Shown piece after piece: positions 1 to 4,116 of a stretch of 5,315 nt of DNA. Under the pieces are notes generated by a model. The model saw nothing but the letters and a program-made list of their open reading frames with translations. It did no database searches and had not been told where the DNA came from. Source of the DNA: Ktedonobacterales bacterium (GTDB lineage: Bacteria; Chloroflexota; Ktedonobacteria; Ktedonobacterales; JACDGC01); assembly GCA_013815535.1 (NCBI GenBank), contig JACDGC010000318.1, forward strand, positions 1 to 5,315, given 5' to 3'. The position numbers and the translations under genes are program-made. Each line of letters starts with the position of its first letter. Within the stretch, counting starts at the first letter, position 1.

Positions 1-177
1 TTGCTGACACTGCACGAACTCATCCACTTCCAGGGCTGGGTTTTCGTATTGCTCGTCACACACTTTGGCCTCAAGTTCCATCGAGGAAAGGTGCAACATT
101 TTGAGCGAGGCGATCATATTTGGGGATATCGTGGTGCGCTGTTCGTGGATGACGGTGGGACGTTGATCGAGAAACAC
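1..177 (-). CDS. rpoN: RNA polymerase sigma-54 factor, N-terminal fragment (cut by window edge)
   Basis: Only the first 59 codons lie in the window; the gene continues past position 1. Sigma-54 directs core RNA polymerase to -24/-12 promoters and needs an AAA+ activator to melt DNA. Residues 18-50 match region I, the activator-interacting segment: 'ISPNMIASLKMLHLSSMELE' followed by 'YENPALEVDE', compared with the family pattern of Leu-rich helix, 'LLQLS..EL', then 'ENPLLE'. The GTG start at 177 is chosen because TGGAGG lies 9 nt upstream (minus strand, 192-187) and an in-frame TGA sits 10 codons upstream. Odd points: there is no Gln-rich extreme N-terminus, and cysteines occur at residues 40 and 57, the latter just past the NPALE block where a metal-binding pair could begin. 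The family is usually about 400-500 residues, so roughly 85-90% is unseen. The family call is fairly sure; full function cannot be judged. Confidence 0.82.
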   Translation of the reverse strand, partial: MFLDQRPTVIHEQRTTISPNMIASLKMLHLSSMELEAKVCDEQYENPALEVDEFVQCQQ

Positions 178-186
178 GATGTGTTG

Positions 187-192
187 CCTCCA
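187..192 (-). promoter_or_regulatory. Ribosome-binding site of the sigma-54 gene
   Basis: On the minus strand TGGAGG is followed by a 9-nt spacer and then GTG at 177. It fixes a non-ATG start. Its last-read GG residues also fall in the 3' arm of a stem (190-197 with 212-218), so access could depend on RNA folding. Confidence 0.7.
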
Positions 193-218
193 AGCACTGT
201 TGCATCATCACGTGCTGG
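190..218 (-). other. Hairpin touching the sigma-54 ribosome-binding site
   Basis: In minus-strand RNA, CCAGCAC (218-212) can pair with GTGCTTGG (197-190) with one bulged T, leaving a 14-nt loop. The 3' arm overlaps the first two Gs of the GGAGG Shine-Dalgarno. A 7-bp alternative partner for the loop side exists: ATCACGT at 207-213 against ACGTGAT at 261-267. This is a pairing seen by eye and could be chance in a GC-rich leader. Confidence 0.3.
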
Positions 219-270
219 CGACGACGAGGCTGATCAATCGCAGAGTGCCGTCGAGCCATGACGTGATTGC

Positions 271-297
271 CGCCCGCGTTCCTTCCGGGCGTTTTTT
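271..297 (+). terminator. Intrinsic terminator-like hairpin, plus-strand orientation
   Basis: CGCCCG (271-276) pairs perfectly with CGGGCG (286-291) around a 9-nt loop and is followed directly by six Ts (292-297). This is a textbook rho-independent terminator for plus-strand transcription. Both flanking genes lie on the minus strand. Read in that direction the stem is preceded by six As and followed by GCAATC, so it would not terminate rnc transcripts. It may stop antisense transcription entering from the left, or be a structural element of the sigma-54 leader. Confidence 0.55.
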
Positions 298-310
298 CCG
301 GTGTAGCCTC

Positions 311-319
311 ACTATATCA
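311..319 (-). promoter_or_regulatory. Candidate extended -10 promoter for the sigma-54 gene
   Basis: The minus strand reads TGATATAGT, an extended -10 (TGn) with TATAGT matching 5 of 6 consensus bases; its TGA is also the rnc stop codon. The -35 is poor: TTCCCT with a 16-nt spacer. Start of transcription near 304 would give a leader of about 127 nt before GTG 177. The -10 match is direct; promoter activity is inferred. Confidence 0.4.
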
Positions 320-1051
320 CACATCGCTCGAAAGGGAAGAGTCAGTTTCGTTCGCGTTCCACCCACCATTTTCCATGGCGACGCGGGCGGCGGCACGCTG
401 GGCAGCTTGTTTGTTGGGGCCGGTGCCGCTGCCCATGGCGACGCCATTGATGCGCACTTCCACCGTATAGGTGCGTTGGTGGGCGGGGCCTTCGGTGGCG
501 ATGACGTGGTAGGTGGGCGTCTGTGCCAGTTCCCCCTGCACGCGTTCTTGCAAGAGCGATTTTTCATCTTTGAAGCGCCGCTCTTCGACGATGAGGCGGG
601 CCTCGGGTTGGGTCAGTTGCCGCACCAACTGCGCTGCCGCCGCGAACCCTTGGTCCAGTGAGAGCGCGCCGATCAACGCCTCGAAGGCGGCGGCCAGCAA
701 TGGGTCGCGGTCACGGCCCCCCGTCATCTCTTCGCCGCGCCCCATGATCAAGTGCTCACCCAGCCCCAGCGTGCGGGCAAAGCGTGCCAGGGTGGTTGCC
801 TGCACCAGGGCGGCGCGCGTCGCCGTCAACTCGCCCTCTGACAGCTGCGGGTATTCGCGGTATAAGCAATCCGCAGTGACATAGGCCAGGATCGCATCCC
901 CCAGGAATTCGAGGCGTTCGTTGGTGAGGGGCGGCTCTTTGGCCTTGCCATGTTTTACCCCCACGGGCACCGCCGAGCGATGCGTCAGCGCCAGCCGCAA
1001 CAGGGCGCGGTCGCTGAACGTATAGCCAATCGTCGCTTCCAAGTCGTGCAT
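317..1051 (-). CDS. rnc: Ribonuclease III
   Basis: Cytoplasmic Mg2+-dependent endonuclease for double-stranded RNA, normally used in 16S/23S rRNA precursor cutting and mRNA or antisense-RNA decay. The protein has 244 residues, within the usual 220-260. The endonuclease domain spans about 1-150, with the signature NERLEFLGD at 44-52 (E45, E48, D52), E72 in 'SEGE', and 'FEALIGA' with E124. The dsRNA-binding domain spans about 163-230, with 'LLQERVQG', 'TPTYHV', 'GPAHQRTYTVEV' and 'GTGPNKQAAQRAAA'. The start is ATG 1051 because GAGG lies 9 nt upstream (1064-1061) and the fold begins at once with 'LEATIGYTF'; extending to 1117 adds 22 Arg-rich residues unlike the family. Oddity: by alignment to E. 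coli RNase III, the acidic residue D114 is A121 here ('LLAAAFEAL' for 'ILAD.FEAL'), while the essential D45 and E117 equivalents remain. Identification is very secure. Confidence 0.96.
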   Translation of the reverse strand: MHDLEATIGYTFSDRALLRLALTHRSAVPVGVKHGKAKEPPLTNERLEFLGDAILAYVTADCLYREYPQLSEGELTATRAALVQATTLARFARTLGLGEHLIMGRGEEMTGGRDRDPLLAAAFEALIGALSLDQGFAAAAQLVRQLTQPEARLIVEERRFKDEKSLLQERVQGELAQTPTYHVIATEGPAHQRTYTVEVRINGVAMGSGTGPNKQAAQRAAARVAMENGGWNANETDSSLSSDV

Positions 1052-1186
1052 GCCGCCGCGCCTCGTTTGTCTGCGCGGATGCCGCGTGCGGCACCCCCGC
1101 CGAAAATCCGCGCCCACCCCGCAGGACCCGCGCTCTGATCGGTGACGCTGGGTGGCACGCTGTGCCCACAGTGTACCACAGGATGC
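1052..1186 (-). other. Intergenic region between the HAMP protein gene and rnc
   Basis: 135 bp with no gene. It holds the GAGG ribosome-binding site of rnc (1064-1061); a 14-bp near-palindrome TGCCGC-GT-GCGGCA at 1080-1093; an imperfect hairpin at 1152-1169 (GTGGCAC against GTGCCCAC, 3-nt loop) without a U-tract; and a weak extended -10, TGGTACACT, reading minus at 1178-1170 with no recognisable -35. The hairpin could mark the 3' end of the upstream transcript, and rnc could be read through from it or use its own promoter. The sequence does not decide this. Confidence 0.3.
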
Positions 1187-2257
1187 TTAGCGCGGGCCGC
1201 CCAGCAACGGACCCGGGGGGGGCTGCGGTCCGGCGACGACATCCAGCACCTCGTCGACGGGCGTGCCACTGGGGGCGGGCCAACGGAAAGGTGTGCCGCT
1301 GCGCGCCTGCCGCAATGCCATAGCCAACTGATGGGCCGCGTTTTGCACCTGACCCAGTTGGGCATCCGCTTGCGCGAAACGTTCTAAGCGGGCGATCATG
1401 GTATTCAAGCTATTGCCGATCTGCCACAGTTGTGGATTTTGCAGATAGGGCACGCGGGCACGGAAGTTGCCATTGGAGATCTGCACATGCACTTGCAGCA
1501 CCTGGGCGACCCCATCTTCCAGTTGGTGGGCGCGTTCGGCTTCGAGCCGTTCGAGTTCGGCCATCTTCTCGGCCAAGTCGGCCCGTTGGTTCGCACGCGA
1601 GATGCTCTGCACCAACAGATAGAGGACGATGGCCACCAACACCTGCAACAGAATTGGGCGCAACAGCACGCCGTAGCCATCTGAAGAGATTCTGCCGTGG
1701 GGCGCGAAGAAGGCAAAATTAGCGGCGGGCGGCTGCACCGCGAGATCGATGCCGATGAAGAGACTGTTGATCACGGCGATCACGAACATGTTGATGGGGG
1801 GCAACAGCGCGGCGGCGATCAACAGCGGCATGATCAACAAATCATACAGAGGGATGTAGTAAAAATCCAGTTGGCCTTGTGGCTCGTTGATGATGATGAA
1901 GGCCACCCCTGTAACCAATGCCAGGGTCAACAAATAGCCAACGGCGTTGATGTTGCCGCGGCGGTTCAAGAACACGCTGATCAGACTCGTGATGAAGATG
2001 ATCATGGTAATGAGCAGTGTCGGAAAATCCGCGAGATCGATGGGGATCGATGGCACTAAGACGACGAATAAGCCCAATAGGATGATGCTGGCCAGACGGG
2101 CGCGCCGCACTTGGTCGCGCTCGTGGGGCGACGCGGTGGGCCCAGGGTCTGGGGGGGCCGTCAGGGCATACCACCAGGCAAGGCGCTCGCGGCGGACCGG
2201 TGGGGGTGTTTGCCCAAATTGGGGGCTGCCCATTCCTGTTCGTTGCATATCACTCAT
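1187..2257 (-). CDS. Six-helix membrane protein with coiled coil and HAMP-like domain, no output domain
   Basis: 356 residues, unnamed family. Residues 1-53 are polar and Pro/Arg-rich, without a signal peptide. Hydrophobic segments at about 54-73, 79-97, 105-124, 136-153, 156-174 and 197-217 suggest six membrane helices. A charged coiled coil follows (about 221-250, 'ADLAEKMAELERLEAERA'). A HAMP-like segment lies at about 245-295, with 'NGNFRARVP', 'LWQIGNSLNTMIARLE'. Then come a Gln/Ala-rich helix and a Pro/Gly-rich tail (about 327-356). The layout resembles the sensor half of membrane histidine kinases or cyclases, yet there is no kinase, GGDEF, methyl-accepting or phosphatase domain. It may pass a membrane signal to a partner. 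ATG 2257 is chosen: GGA and AAGGA precede it by 8 and 3 nt, and the inferred transcript begins near 2322, below the farther ATG at 2329. ATG 2248 is an alternative. The topology is well supported; the function is unknown. Confidence 0.85.
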   Translation of the reverse strand: MSDMQRTGMGSPQFGQTPPPVRRERLAWWYALTAPPDPGPTASPHERDQVRRARLASIILLGLFVVLVPSIPIDLADFPTLLITMIIFITSLISVFLNRRGNINAVGYLLTLALVTGVAFIIINEPQGQLDFYYIPLYDLLIMPLLIAAALLPPINMFVIAVINSLFIGIDLAVQPPAANFAFFAPHGRISSDGYGVLLRPILLQVLVAIVLYLLVQSISRANQRADLAEKMAELERLEAERAHQLEDGVAQVLQVHVQISNGNFRARVPYLQNPQLWQIGNSLNTMIARLERFAQADAQLGQVQNAAHQLAMALRQARSGTPFRWPAPSGTPVDEVLDVVAGPQPPPGPLLGGPR

Positions 2258-2322
2258 CTTTCCTTTCCATTGAAACACATGAGATAAGTCCAGCGAAGAG
2301 ACCGTGTGGGGCACTCGCCCTC

Positions 2323-2351
2323 TTGCCAAGCCTATCTGGTTCTGATAGGAT
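2323..2351 (+). promoter_or_regulatory. Candidate sigma-70-type promoter for the ligase-transporter pair
   Basis: TTGCCA (2323-2328, 5 of 6 to the -35) is separated by exactly 17 bp from TAGGAT (2346-2351, 4 of 6 to the -10), which carries an extended -10 TGA directly before it (2343-2345). The expected transcription start near 2358 leaves a leader of about 62 nt. The -35 sits inside a short palindrome, CTTG-C-CAAG (2322-2330). Confidence 0.55.
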
Positions 2352-2358
2352 ATGTCAA
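2329..2358 (-). promoter_or_regulatory. Candidate sigma-70-type promoter for the HAMP membrane protein
   Basis: On the minus strand a perfect -35 TTGACA (2358-2353) is followed by an 18-nt spacer and TAGGCT (2334-2329), a weak -10 with 3 of 6 matches. Transcription would start near 2322, giving a leader of about 65 nt. It overlaps the plus-strand promoter almost completely, and the two -10 boxes are mirror images. Confidence 0.45.
2331..2349. promoter_or_regulatory. Inverted repeat spanning both divergent -10 boxes (operator candidate)
   Basis: CCTATC (2331-2336) and GATAGG (2344-2349) are perfect 6-bp inverted arms around a 7-bp spacer, 13 bp centre to centre. Each arm contributes to one of the opposing -10 boxes. 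It may be a regulator site blocking both promoters, or just the result of two similar -10 elements facing each other. No regulator gene is in the window. Confidence 0.4.
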
Positions 2359-2419
2359 TCCTACAGCACCTTCGTCACGTTTTTCACGGATATCTGCACA
2401 TTTCTATCGGGGGAAAGTC

Positions 2420-4054
2420 ATGGCTAGACTCTCATTACGAACACGGATGCAAATCGCCCTGATGAGCCATCCAGATTTCATGCGACGTACTTTGCGCCTG
2501 ATGGGGCCGCAGCGCCTCGAACGCATGGGGCAGCGTAGCGCCATCAAGGCCGCGCGCTATGCGTATGCGCATGTGCCCTTTTACCGCACTCTTTATGAGC
2601 GCCATGCCTTCGATGCCGCGCGCATGCAGCGGCTTACTTGGGCCGAGTTTCAGCAGCTTCCCACCGTCAGCAAAGCGGATGTGCTCGACATCGCAGATGA
2701 TCAATTGGTGGATCAACGCCTCAATGTGCCAGGCGCGGACGCCCACATGGGGCGCTCGTCGGGCACCACCACCGATCCTATCACCTGGCCCGTTGGCTGG
2801 AGCGAATTTTATACGCAGCGCACCTATCTGAAAAATACCCTGCGCGATCTGGGGTCCGACACGCACAGGACGGCGGTGGTGTGCCTGACCCCCGTGGATG
2901 GGAGCGATGTCTTTGGCAATCTGCTCTATCGCCTGTTTTTTTCCATCAAAGAAGAAACCCAGTGGCCATTCGAGATCTTTACGGCGGGCGAAGACCTGCC
3001 AACGGCTGACTCGATCTTGCGCTACATCGTCCGGCAGGGCTACCACACGTTTTGGCTGACGGGGTTGCCGGGGACGATGCAGCACTTGCTGGACTATCAG
3101 GCGGAACGCGCCCAGAGCGATCCGGCGAATGCCATGCAATGGGATCAGTTGCCCCAAAAAATGATCTGGCTGGCGGGGCAGATCGTGCCGCTTACCCTGC
3201 AAGCGCGCATCCGCCGTGACCTTCGCATGCCAGCGGACGATCTGAAGGGCATTCAGGTGATGTTTGGCTCCTCTGATAGTGGCCAGTTGATCGCGCAGAG
3301 CACCCCTTTTACGGTGTGGCTGCAACGCTATGCCGCCGAGCACCTCACCCTGACGACCCACCTCGAACAGCACCTGGGCATCACCGCTGAGCATCGTGAC
3401 AAACCGCTGTTGCAATTCGTGCCCGCCCTCTCGGTGCAGCTGGAAAACGATCCCGAGGTGGGCCTGTTGCTGACCACCTGGAAGCATCGCCCCTTGGTGC
3501 GCTATCGCTCGAATGACTTCGCGCTCTATTGGCCTGGGCGCTCGCTCATCGCCCTGCTCGATCAGCACGCCCCAGCGTGGCGCGCCGACTTCGCGCGCTA
3601 TGGCTATGGCCCGCAAGCGCTGCCCACCAACATGATGTTGGGGATGGTCCTGGGACGGGCGGATGACGTCCGCATCGTCAATGGCGAAAACATCACCCCC
3701 GACGTGTTGCGCGAGGCGCTGGCTGCCGCGAACATCTTGCCTTACATCCGTCATTTCAAACACGACACCGATGATGCCTTGCCCAACGATTATTTTGTGT
3801 ATATCGAATTGCCGCGTGGGGCCGATCCGGCGGAGTGTGCGGCGTTGGCGGCTCAGTGGCGCCAGCCGTTGCTCGATGCGCTGGTGCGTCAGCCCAACGC
3901 CCGCGATTTCTATGCTGCCCACACGCCCGGATTCATCGATCTGCATCTGGCGGTGCGCGCCCGTGGCACGGAAGAGTTCGCGGGCAGCGATCAGCGCGGC
4001 AAAATCAAATATACGTTGCGGCGCACCAAAGAAACCCCCGTCGTCGCTGATTGA
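2420..4054 (+). CDS. PaaK/CapK-type adenylate-forming ligase (phenylacetate-CoA ligase-like)
   Basis: 544 residues, a member of the ANL superfamily, which activates a carboxylate with ATP as acyl-AMP and usually passes it to CoA or another acceptor. The N-terminus has the PaaK hallmark 'YAHVPFYRTLYE' (about 48-60) and 'LPTVSKADV' (80-88). The phosphate-binding loop is 'GRSSGTTTDP' at 111-120. A motif like YGxTE appears as 'MFGSSDSG' (281-288). The 'RYRTGD' motif is 'RYRSND' (361-366). The hinge and C-terminal lid start with 'LGRADDVRIVNGENITPDVL' (411-430) and end in 'RGKIKYTLRR' (526-535), where K528 or K530 could be the catalytic lysine. No membrane helices or carrier domain are seen. ATG 2420 follows GGGGGA with 5 nt between; the more distant ATG 2306 lies upstream of the predicted promoter and would add a non-homologous tail. 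The substitutions in two core motifs point away from canonical phenylacetate-CoA ligase. The substrate is unknown; family is secure. Confidence 0.88.
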   Translation: MARLSLRTRMQIALMSHPDFMRRTLRLMGPQRLERMGQRSAIKAARYAYAHVPFYRTLYERHAFDAARMQRLTWAEFQQLPTVSKADVLDIADDQLVDQRLNVPGADAHMGRSSGTTTDPITWPVGWSEFYTQRTYLKNTLRDLGSDTHRTAVVCLTPVDGSDVFGNLLYRLFFSIKEETQWPFEIFTAGEDLPTADSILRYIVRQGYHTFWLTGLPGTMQHLLDYQAERAQSDPANAMQWDQLPQKMIWLAGQIVPLTLQARIRRDLRMPADDLKGIQVMFGSSDSGQLIAQSTPFTVWLQRYAAEHLTLTTHLEQHLGITAEHRDKPLLQFVPALSVQLENDPEVGLLLTTWKHRPLVRYRSNDFALYWPGRSLIALLDQHAPAWRADFARYGYGPQALPTNMMLGMVLGRADDVRIVNGENITPDVLREALAAANILPYIRHFKHDTDDALPNDYFVYIELPRGADPAECAALAAQWRQPLLDALVRQPNARDFYAAHTPGFIDLHLAVRARGTEEFAGSDQRGKIKYTLRRTKETPVVAD

Positions 4055-4116
4055 GCGCCCTGCTGAGTTGCCCTCATGCGGGCTACGCGCCCAACCAGCG
4101 CGCATAAGGAATTTGG
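4055..4116 (+). promoter_or_regulatory. Ligase-transporter gap with transporter ribosome-binding site
   Basis: 62 bp without an evident terminator or promoter, consistent with one transcript. AAGGA at 4106-4110 lies 6 nt before ATG 4117 and fixes the transporter start. The spacer contains only short GC-rich inverted pieces (for example GCGC at 4087-4090 and 4098-4101) with no T-tract. Confidence 0.55.

Noticed and set aside
1..261. 86-codon plus-strand open frame ending 10 bp before the terminator-like hairpin
   Set aside because: It is antisense to the sigma-54 region I reading, which matches a known family and has a Shine-Dalgarno. The plus-strand translation resembles nothing recognisable, although its closeness to the terminator is noted in the findings.
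1052..1117. Upstream ATG start for RNase III at 1117
   Set aside because: The extra 22 residues are Arg-rich and unlike the family, while ATG 1051 has GAGG at 9 nt and the domain begins immediately.
756..1283. 175-codon minus-strand open frame overlapping rnc and the gap
   Set aside because: It is rnc read in another frame; Arg/Gly/Pro-rich with no motif.
1697..2059. Plus-strand open frame inside the HAMP protein gene
   Set aside because: His/Asp/Gln-rich translation typical of the reverse of a membrane-protein gene, with no start signal.
2258..2329. Upstream ATG start for the HAMP membrane protein at 2329
   Set aside because: It falls inside the predicted -10 box and has no ribosome-binding site; the first 24 residues would be spacer-derived.
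2306..2419. Upstream ATG start for the ligase at 2306
   Set aside because: It lies before the inferred transcription start near 2358, adds 38 non-homologous residues, and the ATG at 2420 has a strong GGGGGA ribosome-binding site.
2435..4105. 556-codon minus-strand open frame across the ligase gene
   Set aside because: It is exactly in codon register with the ligase, so it is open simply because the ligase avoids TTA, CTA and TCA codons. Its translation is His/Arg/Gln-rich with no domain.
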